Shown piece after piece: positions 1 through 13,700 of a stretch of 54,652 nt of DNA. The DNA is from Neelides folsomi. Its lineage: Eukaryota > Arthropoda > Collembola > Neelipleona > Neelidae. A program made the translations under genes and the position numbers. The stretch lies in contig JAQGBZ010000398.1 of the NCBI GenBank assembly GCA_034687125.1, positions 1-54,652 on the forward strand, written 5' to 3'. The notes under the pieces are model-generated. The model saw nothing but the letters and a program-made list of their open reading frames with translations. It was not told the origin of the DNA and ran no database searches. How positions within the stretch are numbered: position 1 is the first letter of the stretch; each line of letters begins with the position of its first letter.

Positions 1-333
1 GTGAAGCTGTCGTTTGTTTGCGTTTGCAACGTTGCCTCGAAGCTGATGGAGCTCAAGTGACAAAATAATGTTACTGAATATATTAATTATTAATTATGTA
101 GACTCAATCTAAAAACTAATTGGTTATATTTTTAAATGTGATACAGTCAACTTGGGAGAGACAAGAGAGTGGCATATGTTGGTATCAGCCAAACGTCTCC
201 TGACGATGAAGACGTCCACATCCGCTTGAAGACATTTGATCTGAAAGAAGCCAAAGATGTCTTGATTGAAGCCATAACAAATCAAATTGGAACCATCGGC
301 CGTTTCCGAGAGGCTTTGTCTTCAAAATTTTAA
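1..333 (+). CDS. 3' end of an unrecognised protein-coding gene (last two exons, partial)
   Basis: Two exons are visible: 1..56, cut by the window start, and 147..333. The intron is 57..146, with donor GTGACA and acceptor ATACAG. The first exon leaves two bases (AA). The next exon supplies T to make Asn and then stays open for 61 residues to TAA at 331-333. Other phases stop quickly, which supports this joint. The visible tail is 80 residues, starting VKLSFVCVCN and ending GRFREALSSKF. It is soluble and mixed-charge, with no membrane segment. An AATAAA signal follows about 117 bases after the stop. I do not recognise the family and assign no function. The gene runs in from the left, so its start, domains and size are unknown. 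Confidence 0.6.
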
Positions 334-3300
334 ATATTTATTTATTTCTCGTTGGATTATAATTTGAAACTCATCAGCTTTATGAACTTTTGTATTATAA
401 ATTAGATATTGTTATTTATATTGGGTATTTAATGAAAAGTGCTTGATGTAATAAACATTCTTGAAAAGTATATTAACGCTAATTATTTCCCTACATTTAT
501 TTAGAATTGCAGGGAATCTCATTCGAATCAAAGATGTTTTTAATTGACCCAAAAGAAAAGTCTATTAACGTTTTTATTTTAAAGAACGAGGAAAAATTAA
601 CATAAGATCCCTTGTTTTAAAAATGCAAAGTTTGGCTTAATGACTCCAGATTCTCAATTACTGAAGGTGGTTCGAATTTCTGAAGGTTAAATTCCCAAAA
701 TGGCTTTTCCTAACTCACTTTCTCCATTCAACAAGTTCGTCTGACATTTTCCCATAAAGGGAACGGAAGAGCTGGATTAGAACTTCTAAAATTCATAAGA
801 ACAAAGGAGAGAGAACTGAAAGATGTATAAAAATAATTTTCTAAATTGCTTTTGCTCAAACCTTTTAACAAGGAGAAAAAAAGACTAAAAGGCTTTTCTA
901 AAAGAATCATCCCTTCAATCCCCTGACCTTTTACTTTTTACTGCTCTTCCGTTTATAAATAGGGTATTTAGCTGAATGCACCAACTAGTATTATATAACT
1001 ATAAGATTATTATTTTGTATATATTATAAATATAAATACAAAGATATAGATGAAGTATATGCTCCACTTTGTAAGTACGATATTTAATATAAATATTGTA
1101 TACTTACCTATGATCATTAGTGATGAGTAAATGACCCATAAAACAGATTTTTTCATCATGGAAGAGAAATTTTTATGAATCGAAATTATTTTTATCTTGG
1201 GAAAATCAAAGGTTTCAAAAGGCTATTTGGTATTTTTAGACAAAATTCTAATATTTTTGTATTTGTATTAATTATTATAATGTTATACATACAAAGGTAT
1301 GTAGTATAAAAATAATTAGTATTCTTACCTATTTTATATTAGATACATTACAAAATGCGCAAAACAATATGAGCACTTCATCGTTATTTTCATTACGATA
1401 TACTGCGGTACTAAGCTATAAGCCAGCTATATCAGTATGATTTCTTATTTAATGAAATAACGAAATAACGTGAAGAAACTTATAAGAAAATTATAATTAT
1501 AGTGTTTCGTATATATGCAAGTTTCTTCACCATTTTGATAATGAGGGTAGAAAGCAATGAATTTGAATTAAATAACCTTAAGGTAATTAATGGAGTTGCG
1601 AAGGTCTATAAAATAAGGCGATTGAGCCGATTCATTCTGGTTCGGAAGGAAGGAAAAGAGTAATGGGAGTATGTATGGCCGATGTAAGTATCAATGTGTT
1701 TATCCAAATAAAATAACACGATGTGCAGCGACCTTCCTCTTCTTTGCGGCAAGCACGAACGGAATTGGACATAATTGGGAAATCCCTTTTTGTAATTAAT
1801 TAAGATGAGATTCGAGTAATCTTCTTTGCCCATTATTCTTGCCTGGGAGAATAAAATGGGAGGAATAGCTCCATGCTTTCCCTACGCAGAAAGAGAACCA
1901 CTGTTGACTAAGCTGGATTGAACCGGTTGAGAACAAGACAACTTTGTTTTATTATCTCCTTTTATTATTCAATTCACTCGATTAATCCTGAATTACAGAG
2001 CGGTTCAATGTGAGCTTGAGATTCGGATGGGAAAATTAATTGCTTCATAACGCCTATTCTTCGCTTCACAGAGAACTATGAATTTAATGGGAGATGTCGT
2101 CGAGTTCAAATGTGAACATTTATTATTATGATCACTTACAATTAATACAATAATAGTAATGGTTAGAAAAATATTTAAATGGTTAAAGGCATTATGAAAA
2201 TTGTGAAAATTAAGCTTTTAAGTCTAATTGAATTTAACTAAATAGATTTTGAGAAATGGTTGATCTTATACTGCCATTGAGTAGGTTGAAGACCTTCTTT
2301 ATTCTTTCGGATCATTCTATTAGACCTCGTGTGCATACTTTGGATGAAAATCTCAATTCAAGGTTTCTTGAAATCTCTTCACATTGGATCATTTTAATTT
2401 ATTAGAGTGAAAGTTCTTAATATGGAAGACTTTGACTTATTGTACCGATAAAATCGTCTTTATGATCCTTCCTTAGACCAATGCTAACAAAAGATTTCCC
2501 CGGTTATTTACCTCCTTAAGTCCACCCAAGGGCCCAAGTTAAGAAATTTTAATTTTCTTTCCCTTTTATGCAAACTTAATCTTCCTTTCCTTTTTGCCAT
2601 TTTCCGCCTTTTGCCATTTCAATTATATTTATTTATTATTTTGCCTTCAAGGTGGATTTAAGTTTATAAAAGCATTTACGGAGGAGAAATTGAGCAAATT
2701 TGAAAAACGGAAATGGTTTTAAAATAAGCATTACTACACTATAGAATACTACATGCTCCTACGCAAAATACCTCTCTACTTTACATTATATTGTACCATT
2801 TTGTAGATAACGATATGTTATTTAAGTATGTATTTTATTTTTCTAGTAAGAAGTACTATACTAAATATCTACGGTATTTGAATTGTAGACGAAATGTTAA
2901 TATTGGCATTATAAACTGTAGCATTTTTCCCATGTATATTTATAGATAAAGATAATAGATAGAAAAGACGCAAGAAGGATTATTAATTAATGTAAGCTGC
3001 TGCCAATCAATATTCATTCGTTTGTTCATTTTCCAAGTATTTGAACATTGGGAAAGAACCGAGAGTTGAATAAATATTAAATAATCGCTGAAAGGCTTGA
3101 GAAAATTCCGCGCTTTGGGTTTAAGATTAGAATTACAGATTTACAGATGATTCCTTTTTGTATCTGGAGGAATGAGATTCATGAAAATGAGAGCTTTAGG
3201 GTAAGGTAAAGCGATTTCTAAATATAAATACTTAACAACGACGGGGGTGGCGAAGGCGGGGGAAAGCAAATTCACTCCGACCACTCCAACCAATTCCAAA

Positions 3301-5492
3301 TCCAGAATGAATGAAATGACAACAATCAATATTTCACTCATCCTTCCTAACAATGCGACCCCATATGTGGTTCAATTAGTCTCATGAATCAACGCTTCTA
3401 ATGTATTATGGAATATATATATCTCCTTTATCCTTTCACATGGATAAATCCACAATAAGTATAAATTCCGCCGTATAGGACGAGAAAATGAAAAATTGAA
3501 AAGAGAACCACTTAAGAAGAGCGGAGGTTCAAAGGACAAAAAGCATCTTCTTTATCAAAGAGGTTCAAATTGTAAGCAGAGAGACAATGGAGCTTCCGAT
3601 CTTTAGTGCTTTCCCCCAAACTTGTCCTTCTCATTCAAAGCCCTCCCCATTTTTCCACTTGAAGGAGTAAATTCGAGTTCCGGTGAGTCTTTGTAATCAA
3701 ACTCTTTATCTCTTCCTTCTCATCTTCACATTTTTTGAAGGGTAGAATCGAAGAAATCGTTATTTATTGAACAATTGATTTTTACGAACGCATCTCCGGG
3801 AAGTAATAAACAAGATAAATAAATATATAAAATAGGTATCTTTCATTGAACTTGTGTAATGTCATTTGGAATGCATAGAATGAATGAGCTGACCAAGAAA
3901 ATGATACGTGACCTAACATACAAAGTACAATAGTGTATTATAACTTAACATCATAATTTTTCCTTATTTAGCGCCTGACATTTTCTCATTCATACATTTT
4001 CCAGCAAATACATTAAAGGAAATGAAGAGGAAGGAAGGGGAAAGTTGGAAATTATTTCATACTTTGCATATATCTTATTCACCCATGACTCACATGACCC
4101 TCAGAAGAATCGCATGTGTCTTTATGAGCGTGGGCGGCTGATCAATTCTCCTAATTAGTATAATGTGTCTCAATGAGAAAATGCATCGTGTTTAAGCTGG
4201 TTGTTTCATTCAAGTACAACTGTGTATTAATATGTACAGGACAGGAGATACATATCTCGTACATATAGGAGATTTAATAGTTTGGAATTTCATATGAAAT
4301 ATCTATACAACTATATGGATATCAGTATAATATCAAGCATAACTTTGTATAAAGTTTATCTCGTGAATGATTTATAACAATTAATTATGTTATTAATTGA
4401 TCAATATTTAAAATAAAATATGCATACTTACCTACTACCTAATTAAGAAATGTACGATTAAATAAATATTTAATTGGCATTGAGAGAATTAAAAGAAAAG
4501 TTAAAAAGATATAAAAAATGACATTTGTTTTATGACAATTGAACTTTATATGTTATTTATTTGTACGTCTTTCCAATTTTCCGAATTCGTCTCCGGAGTG
4601 AAGATAAATTGCTGACTAAAGCCAAATGAATGCATAGTAAATAAGAGGCCGACGCTTTTGGTCTTTTGTTCCTTAAAGTAAGGCATTCATAATTAATGAG
4701 AGACAATTTGAGCTGAAGTTCATCCTTACAAATCCTTCTCTTATTCCAAACAAACACAAACTCATGAATTTTCAACTTGCAGAACTTGCCTTTGTTTTCT
4801 TTTCCTAATTCAATGTTACACTCACTCAGAACTAATGTCTCTCAAATATATTGTTTTAAAGTATAGTAGTTATATCACATGCATTTTCATTTAGAGATAT
4901 TTGGAAACTCTACTGATATTGGCTTTAAACATCATATCATTAATTTAATGCTTAATGTTAGGATTAAAATAATGAATAATTAAGAAATATTTCATGAATA
5001 AATGCCAATGGGATATGCATTGTAAATATTAAATTTTGAAGTTCGGTCATTTCAATAAAGTCACAAAGTCATATTTAAGTTTATTATTCCAGTATGTAAC
5101 ACATACATAATAATAGTACGTATGATACTTAGGTAATTGCCCATACTATTTATCGTAAGTATTAATAAAAGATGCTACAGTTAACAAATCTGTCCTTGAA
5201 AATTAAAGGAATTGGACAAAATTGGACAAATTAAACGAGACAGATAAAAAGATGTATAAAAAAGGAGTCTATTGCTTCAATAAAATAATTCACGTCAGCT
5301 TGTAAAGTCAGCTCTAATAGTTGAAATGATTGCAATTGAGAATAATGAAGAAAAATCATTAAATGCTTGTAATCGCCAGTTTGACCAGAGAGTGATAACG
5401 AAGGGAGTTTCTTTGAACTTGACACTCTCATTGGATCAGTCCTTTGAGATAGAAAGGAGAATTAAAGTTATTTGAGTAGGATCAAATTGGAA
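334..5492. other. Intergenic, AT-rich, no gene supported
   Basis: Apart from the 3' flank of the left-edge gene and the upstream flank of the carboxylesterase, I see nothing that supports a gene here. Open frames are 75 codons or fewer, have no recognisable domain, and do not join through splice sites. Motifs of the ACTTACCTA type recur (near 1104, 1326 and 4427) but are short and AT-rich. Confidence 0.6.
450..455 (+). terminator. Polyadenylation signal AATAAA for the gene ending at 333
   Basis: A canonical AATAAA hexamer lies about 117 bases past the stop codon in AT-rich DNA. In such DNA the hexamer also arises by chance, so its position after a convincing terminal exon is the main support. 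Confidence 0.45.
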
Positions 5493-8400
5493 ATGGAAAT
5501 TAAATTCCTCTGTTTGTTGTTTCTCATCCTCTTGAATACCCGGGGAAGTTTTGGGGATGATAAGGAAAATGAAATTGAAGCAGAGGGAAGTGAAGTGAGT
5601 GAAGGCGGAGGAGAGGAATCTCGGGATCCAATTGCTCACACGCCTTCAGGACAATATCAAGGAGAATATGATACATCAAGGGATGGACGGAAGTATTCGC
5701 AATTCCTTGGAATGCCTTATGCAAGAGTTTTTAAAAGATTTCAGGTAAAAAATTATTTTAACTACAGTTTATACATTACATAATTTATAATACAAATTGT
5801 ATATTTTATAATGTCTATCATATACCTAGAAAAATACTATATTGTTAGAAAGATAATATTAATAAATATTTATCAATGTTACCAATTAAGGAATCGACAA
5901 TGTTTAATGAAACTTGGGAAGGAGTTAGGGAAGTTACAACCTTTGGACCTTCCTGCTTCCAACGAAATTTTTTCAATGGAGAAGTTGTTGGAGCGGATGA
6001 TTGTTTGAGTATTAACGTTTATACTCCAAATGTAATAATTAATAATCAATTAATTGTATTATATTTCTCTTAATGCAGATGTATATAAACATTCATGCAG
6101 GGAGCTTTTTGTTTCATTGAGATTTTAATATTTTAATTGTCAGACAAATGGGAGCTTACCAGTACTTTTTTTCATCCACGGGGGAGGATATATGTTTGGA
6201 GAAGCGAGGTTAAATAAACACTTTCAACTTGTTTCAACTTACTTTCTCTATTATTTTCTCATTTTGGTAAACGAATTTGTAATTGTAGGCCCTATGGGGC
6301 TAAATATCTTATGGACGAGGATGTCGTTTATGCTTCCATCAATTACCGCCTTGGAGCTTTTGGTAAATTTTGTTTTTACAAGGTTAATTCAAACATTCTT
6401 GCTTTGAACTTTGAACTTATTGCTTGAAATTGTTTTAACAGGTTTCTTGAACGCGGGGGTTGATACCGCCAAAGGGAACATGGGGCTTAAAGATGCAGTT
6501 TTAGCATTGAAATGGGTCAAAGAGAATATTGCGGCCTTTGGAGGAAATCCAAATAAGGTCATTAATATTTGAAGTGTTCTGTGTTTACTCATCCATTACT
6601 TCAATACCAAAAATGTTATTAAATACCTTTGATAATGATTATTTTAATTCCAATATTTTAATGAGATGTTTAATTTAGGTAACGATATTTGGAGAAAGTG
6701 CTGGAGGAGGAATGGTTTCACTTCTTATGCTTTCACCACTTACACAAGGTGAGGACTTTTACAGGAATTTGATATTCTACCACTACAATAATTGTTATTT
6801 AATTAATTTTTTGTAATTAAAGGTTTATTTCATTCGGGTATTTCCCAAAGGTAATTAAATTAACCAAATGCATAGATTATAATCTATGATCATATTGCAA
6901 TAATAACTGTCGAATTATATTCAGTGGAACTGTTCTCAATCCATGGTCTTTTGGATTGGATCCTATGGGAAATGCAAATTATCTTGCTGAGCAAGTCGAT
7001 TGTCCCACAAGCAATAAGAAATACATGGTGGAATGCCTTGCCAAAATTGATCCAAAGTATTTGATTTCGCGGACGACTACGATGAATATTTTTGCTGTAA
7101 AGCACCAGATTTAATATATAAAATAATTAAATTGCTCAAATATCTTCAGTTCTTGATTTGTTTAATTAAATCTTTTAAAATTAAATATTGTAGCCGTTGA
7201 AATCCAGAAGGCAGCCGTGTTTTTTCAATCCAACTGTAGAAACTATCCAAGAAGGAGCGTTTTTAAATGCAACTCCTTATCATCTCCTTACTAACGGAAT
7301 CATTGGGAATAAAGTTCCTTGGATGGTTGGATTCAATTCACATGAAGGGCTCATATTCGGAGCTGACGGTGACTAAATAACCAATTATCGTTTTCTCTAC
7401 TAGGAAAAGATTTTTAAACTTTTTAAATATTTTAATTAGCTATGTCTGGAAGTTCACCATTAGCAGATATGATTCGAGAAAGTTGGTCTCGCATCGCACC
7501 AAACCTCTTTCAATATCATCACATTGCTCCCGACCCCTGCAAAGTGTCATCGGCCATCAGGGAATTTTATTTCGGATCTTCACCTACATTTCATGTTGAT
7601 AACATGACAAATCTTCTCACAGACCGATCTTTTGCTTATGGGAATGTTCAAGCCGCCACCTTGTACTCCAAACACGTTCCAAGCACCTTTTTCTACGAGT
7701 TAAAATTCGAGAGCGATCAAACTTTCACAGATATGTTTGCAAGATTACTAAATTTAAAAACTGAAGATACACCAGGTATGATTTTTCGATTAATTTTACC
7801 ATTACTGAGTTCATCATTATAACTGTTCTGTAATTTTCCTAATTTTGGAAATTTTAACAAAAGGGTTAAAGAAATCTGCACACGGAGACGATCTTTTGCT
7901 TCTTTTCAACATACCAGATATGGGATTTGGAAATGAGAGTGAGAGGACGAAGAAATACTCAAAGCTCTTTGTCAAACTTTGGGCGTCGTTTGCTCGAAAT
8001 GGGTAATTGAACTCAAGAGTTTGCTATTAGATTACATTCTACTTCATTGAGTGAATTATACTTATTTAATACTTTGTACTTCTTAATACTTGAGTACCTT
8101 TTAGGATTGAAAATATTTAGTACACCTACGTAATATATTAGTAGAATACATAATGTGTATACTCTATACATTTATCTGCTTCCACTGTACCAATATTACA
8201 TAATATATGCGAAACAAATATTTATATTATTTAGCTAGTAGTAATTGAGTCGTAATTCTTCCCACACAATTCATAATAGGATGTTTACAAGGAATTCCTG
8301 AACCTGTTGAAACCTTTAGACATAAACTTTTCTCCTACCCACACTAACGACTTAACTTTTACTTAATAATTTGCTTAATAATTTACCTAGAAAAAGTAAC

Positions 8401-8747
8401 TTTTTAAGGGAATGCATGACTAATCGAATTTAATCAGTTCTAAGAAAATATGATTAAAATCTAACATTTTCAAATTTAGTTTATTTTCCCCGGGTTTCCC
8501 CAAAGTTGTGAATAAGTGAAGATTAGCTAAATTAATTAAACATGTTTTGGTTTGCAGCGTTCCTACGCCATGCCCGAAGTGGAACGAGGATGAGGTTAAA
8601 TGGGTGCCTATGGATCCAGCCCATACCCGCCGACTTGTCATTGACACCCGTCTCGATATGGCAGAAAGCCTTGATCCCGAATTGGCCAAGCGGATGGAGT
8701 TTTGGGCCGACCGATTGCCCAATGAGGACACGGCAGAAATATTCTAA
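5493..8747 (+). CDS. Secreted type-B carboxylesterase (COesterase, alpha/beta-hydrolase), 12 exons
   Basis: Exons: 5493-5744, 5891-6031, 6144-6208, 6289-6362, 6442-6557, 6679-6748, 6823-6850, 6925-7096, 7194-7368, 7440-7775, 7864-8002, 8558-8747. All introns are GT-AG and all phases agree, giving 585 residues, a normal size for the family. The chosen ATG opens a signal peptide (residues 1 to about 21). An acidic Glu/Ser/Gly stretch (about 22-48) follows, then the esterase fold beginning near GQYQGEYD. The oxyanion-hole HGGG is at 143-146. The nucleophile Ser223 sits in GESAG, the acid is Glu357 in NSHEG, and His483 is in [10 protein letters not shown], so the triad is complete. The ADDCL motif holds Cys122, and Cys106 is its likely disulfide partner. 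N-glycosylation sequons occur at Asn90, Asn133, Asn331 and Asn500. No GPI signal or C-terminal membrane segment is seen. By family knowledge it hydrolyses carboxylic esters outside the cell or in the secretory pathway. The substrate (xenobiotic, lipid or hormone ester) cannot be read from sequence. Exon 7 is only 28 bases. Confidence 0.93.
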
Positions 8748-8828
8748 GAAAGCATAACTCTCACGGGTTCCCCGTCATTTCCGTGACCTATTAGTGGAGT
8801 AATTAGAGGAGGGAGGGGGCAATTAAAA

Positions 8829-8834
8829 AATAAA
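8829..8834 (+). terminator. Polyadenylation signal AATAAA after the carboxylesterase
   Basis: Canonical hexamer about 80 bases past the stop at 8745-8747; the first such hexamer downstream of the gene. Confidence 0.5.
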
Positions 8835-10703
8835 TTTGGGTCCGGAAGAGTAAAAATAAATCGGAGGAAGTTGGCGTGCAAGAAACTCATTTCACTTCCC
8901 CTCCCCATCATTTTCAACACAAGGAATTGGATCGGCAAGTTCAGTTGCGAAGGCTCGATGGGCGAAGAGTGTATAGGGATAATAAGTGTAGAATACATTT
9001 AGTTTTCAAAGACCCTTCGAGGGAAAATATAGGGCAATACATATGTCAATTTTTCCATTTACAATATGTGTAGGTGTATATTTGAACATCGTATTAAAAA
9101 GTGTAATATGCAAATATAGAATTGTGGAGCTATTACTTCAAAGTACGCCCATTTCCCATACATATAATTTGGAGGAAAAAATTGTATTCCGGATAGGAAA
9201 AAAAAGTTAAAAATCAGTTTTTTTCTCCTTTATTCTCCCTATAGGCCATTCATACGTCATGGGGCTAGGAAGTTGAAACTCATGGGGGTGGATCCTCGTT
9301 AAACTCAACGAGGAGGGAAACGATCTTCACTTGAAATGAGAAATGAATGATTTCTCCTCGTAACTTATTATTCGGAGTAAGATGGTGAAGAGTCTCCCTC
9401 ATTAAACCATCCTACTAGCAGGGTCTCCGCTTTTCTTCCCATTTTTATATCTTTGTCATCGAGGGAGGCGTGGGAGGACGAGGACATCTTGAAACGAACT
9501 CCCATCACTTAAACACCCAGATTTCCCTCTGGAATTCTCGCCCATTTCCTATTAGCCATCCACTGCCCAACCATACATAAAAGCTCTTATACACATTACA
9601 TATATAAAAATATAACAAGATACTTATTACATTTTATATAATAAAACTGGAAAAACTACTACAAATATAAAATGATATAAAAGTGATATCAAATTCAAGC
9701 TCATTTTGCTATATTTCATATTTAACAATATACTTATGTTCTATTCTTATTGGTTAAACTGAAAAATGACCATTTTTATCCATAAGAAGCCTTATGATTC
9801 TTTGCTTACCTTTTTATCAGACGGGGGAAATCTAAAGATTAGGAAATTCCTACTAAATATATTGAAGCAGAATAAAAGTAACATTGAGATCGAAAGGCAT
9901 GAAGGCTCTTTGAGAACATCGAAACTGACAGCTGGAATAACGTCACTACCTTATTTACTCTCCTTTTTATATACTTATAAAAGATCTAAACATGGTCTTA
10001 GAGAAAATAACGGCCGGCTCTTTGCTTACTCGGCCATTTTTATATGATATGAAGCTAGTAAAAAAATATCCACTTCAATTCCATAATGTCTCTCACTCTC
10101 ATGTCATCCTAATCCTGGGCTGTAAGAGTGATATTCTCTCATTTCTCTTTAATTCTTCCCAGCCTTGAGCACCAGCAAAACTGACGAGGGCGTCGGGCGA
10201 ATTTCATCATCAACATGTCTAAAGAATCCAACTCGGCTTTGGGTTGGATGAAAAATAGGAGGTTTTAAAATTCGAAACTTGGTGAAAGTGATTCATGGGA
10301 AGGACTGTGTACACATTGTGGGTGGATGTCGGAATGTCTTCAGCCCCCCACAAACATTCCTTGTGTACGTGAAGGTTCAAGTATGACTTTTACCTTTAAA
10401 TGGAGCGATAAATCAAGTAGAGACGGAAAGCAGAGCTGGTGATCGCCTTAAAGTTTACTTTATCCAAATATTTTAATTCTCAAGCCTCGGTCATGATTCT
10501 TGGAATCTTTGAACCTCCATCCGCTTACCACCTGTCTCTCAACTCTAACAACTTTCCAAAACTTCTTTGATTTTATTATGCTACTCAAAGGGTCGTATAT
10601 GCACAGGGTGAGCCATAAGTATCTTTCTTTTTTATACAATTGTATATTTAATCCTTGGGATTAAATGGGAATTGATATAGTTCAACCCTTGAACAAGATT
10701 TAC

Positions 10704-10735
10704 AAAAGAGATATAACACTACTATAGGTGTTATC
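10704..10735. repeat. Short hairpin motif, copy 1 of 2 in the window
   Basis: AAAAGAGATAT at the left and TAGGTGTTATC at the right enclose an inverted repeat, ATAACAC with GTGTTAT, 7-base arms. The same blocks recur at 37217-37245. Possibly a fragment of a short repeat family. Confidence 0.35.
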
Positions 10736-13700
10736 ATTTATTATAAATAGAAGATTCGAAAGGAATAAAATGGACCCTATTTACGACCTCTCATTCCATC
10801 ATTATGATAATACAAACCAGGTGTTTTACATATAAACGAGAAATAAGGCCGAGAGTAGGCGTGTGTTTGTTAGGAGGAATATGAAGTGGAAATATTACAC
10901 AATACCTTCTTACATACTTAGGGTTCGATGTTACATCCCATGTATGTATTTCCACTGAAGGGGAAAAGTTTTGGGCGTAGTGGGAAATGTTTTCCTTTCT
11001 CTTTTCTCCTTCATCGATCCTCCTTGGGAAATACGTGAATCGAAAGAGATCCAAAAATATCCTTGATAGAATTTCTTACGTGAAGATTCCTCCTTCACAC
11101 CTCCTTCTTCATTATGGATATGAAACTTGGTGGAATCCCTCCAATGTCACTAACACTCTCTCCTGTGTTCATGTCAATGACGGGGAGAAGCGTAGGGAAA
11201 TCCATGTAACATCCACTCTCAAAGCCGCTTTCCCCATTATGGATCTCGGCCAAGGAAGGGAGTCTTCGTATAAATAAATAATTTATATGCTAACTATCTT
11301 TTTCCCAACGACCCGGGGAAATCCTCTCATAACCCATCCACTCCTTCCCATTTTATTCATGACGAAAATGCGAAAAGGCCAACGGCCAACTTGTTGTTCC
11401 GAAAGATTCCTCTCACTTATCAGAATATTCCAACCCATTCAAACCGGCAGTTCAATTTCAAAAAGAATGACTCTTTAAAATTGTATCAAAAAGAATCACT
11501 TTAAAATTGTATAAAAAATTTAAAATGTATTGATTTTCATGAGTGTGGAAAATGTACAGGGAGTGTGAATAATATAAGAATTATTAATTGAAAGATAAGT
11601 ATTATAATTTATGAATATTTAAAAGACACGACCATGATAAAGAGAGTCAAGGGTATGGGTAATGATGAAATGATGAAATAACCTTTTCCCCTAATATTTC
11701 TTCTTTTTCTCTTCATGGTTTATTCATTTTCGCTTACCTCACAAGCAAACTAATTCGAAAGAGCGAAATGAATTGGAGAGAAGAAAAGACAATTTGTTGA
11801 CAATTTTTATTCAATATTTCACAATCAATAAATCTTTCATGACCTTCCACCCGTCCATCATACATATTTAATACAAAGAGAAATTTTCACTCAAAGATAC
11901 ACAAAGATCTTACAGGTTAGTTCAGAATCACTAACTTTAAGTATAGAATTCCTTATTCATAATAATTTCACAGTAAGTTTACTTTTTTCTCCAATTTTCC
12001 CCAAAGATTTACTACAACAACTTTTTAACTTTTGAGATATTAAGTATTGAGATTGTATCATTAATTGTTAATAAAGACTATTTAATTTATTGTGTTGTAG
12101 AATCGTACCGTGAATTGAAACATACTCGTACCTTAAATTGAAACATATTGTGAAGAACTACAACTACAACTTGTTGAATTTTACTTGAGGAATTTTTTTG
12201 AGAAAAATGACAGGGAATGTAAAGGAAACTGTGGAGTAATTTAAAATATCGTTGAGATCGTCTTTGAGTAATGTGATAATAATGCAAGGGTGATGAAACC
12301 CCAATGGATCATTTTCACGTTCCACTTCCTTTCAACATCTCTCTTCGAAAACACCTCTGTACAATTTTTCATTCCTCAATCTCATTATTTTCACGCTTCT
12401 GCTTCACTAAGCTTTCCCTTGTACTAATGTGCTTAATCTTCCCTTATTATAATACATGCGTACATGTCATATAATAGACCTACTAATATTATATAGGTAA
12501 CAACTTTTACACAACGTATTGGTATTACATATTATTTTAACTTGAATGATTCTCCCAACAATAACAAATTTGAATAATGTAAAAAATAATAAATAATGAT
12601 ATCTACAAATACTTGCAAGTTGCATCTACAAAATAAGCCTATGACTATGACAAAAAATATACCTATTAGTGGATTAGTGTAAATATATATTATGTATTCT
12701 GTATATCTGTCTGAACAACTACAACTGATAGTTTTACCTATACATAATTACTTTTGTACTGTTTATAAATACTCTAGAAAATAATATTTTTACAGGCAGG
12801 AAAATCAATCATAAATAAAAGTTTTTTAGTCTTTTCATTATTTTCCACTGAATCAAAGTTTGAGTTGAAGAGATTGAAACTGAAATTGCAAAAAATAAAG
12901 TTTTTTCATAAATAATGTATAATAATAACTTTCTCTAATGAGATTCATGCATATAAGGAAAAGTTTTCGATTTACTAATTTATCCTTCTTTCAGATAAAA
13001 TTGTATCTCTTAATATTTTCCCGGTGGTTCAAGGATTTGTTTTTGCCAGCCAACGCTTCCTTGAGCCTCCGAAGATATATCCGAAGGTGTTTGGTTAATA
13101 AAGAGATCTCAAATTGTACAAAGGTCCTTTGCTCCTCAGCGTTTGCATTTTTGAAGAAAAGTTTAGAGAAAATCGAATTCCTGGTTTATAATTCTATGCT
13201 GGGGCTCTCAGCACAGTGTTACCCAGAAATATCCCATTCATCTCCGAAAACGGATCCATTCTTTAAAAGGATTAGAGACCGAACCTTCAGGGGAATTACG
13301 ACATGGGTGAGGGGCCACGACCAGGGAGTTTCCCCACGGAACCCTCCTCAATCAAAATTAGTGACAAGTTTGGGAATATCCTCAAAAGTATTTTTACGCT
13401 TATCGATTTCCTCTTTTATTCCCTAATTGAACTCCCCAGTTCCAAAAATAGAAGTGGAACAAACATAAATTTCTCAAACCCATTCAGGAATAAATAAAAG
13501 ACGACGTGAACTGAAAGTAAGAGAAAGATATTTCCCTTAGAACAACAATGTCCATGCCATGAATGTTCTACATAAATATGAACAATTTACAGTGCATATA
13601 AGAAAACGACGTCTAATAGTAACTACTTTTTCTAAACAAGGAGACCAAGTTTGGATATACAACCTTGTATTTGGCCATTCCGACTCTATTGGCTCTATTG

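Noticed and set aside
1100..4440. Recurrent ACTTACCTA-type motifs suggesting a repeat family or splice sites
   Set aside because: Too short and too AT-rich to separate from chance by eye; copies have no shared flanks.
12938..13426. Plus-strand open frame of 162 codons
   Set aside because: No recognisable motif and no flanking splice logic; the composition looks like chance translation of AT-rich DNA.
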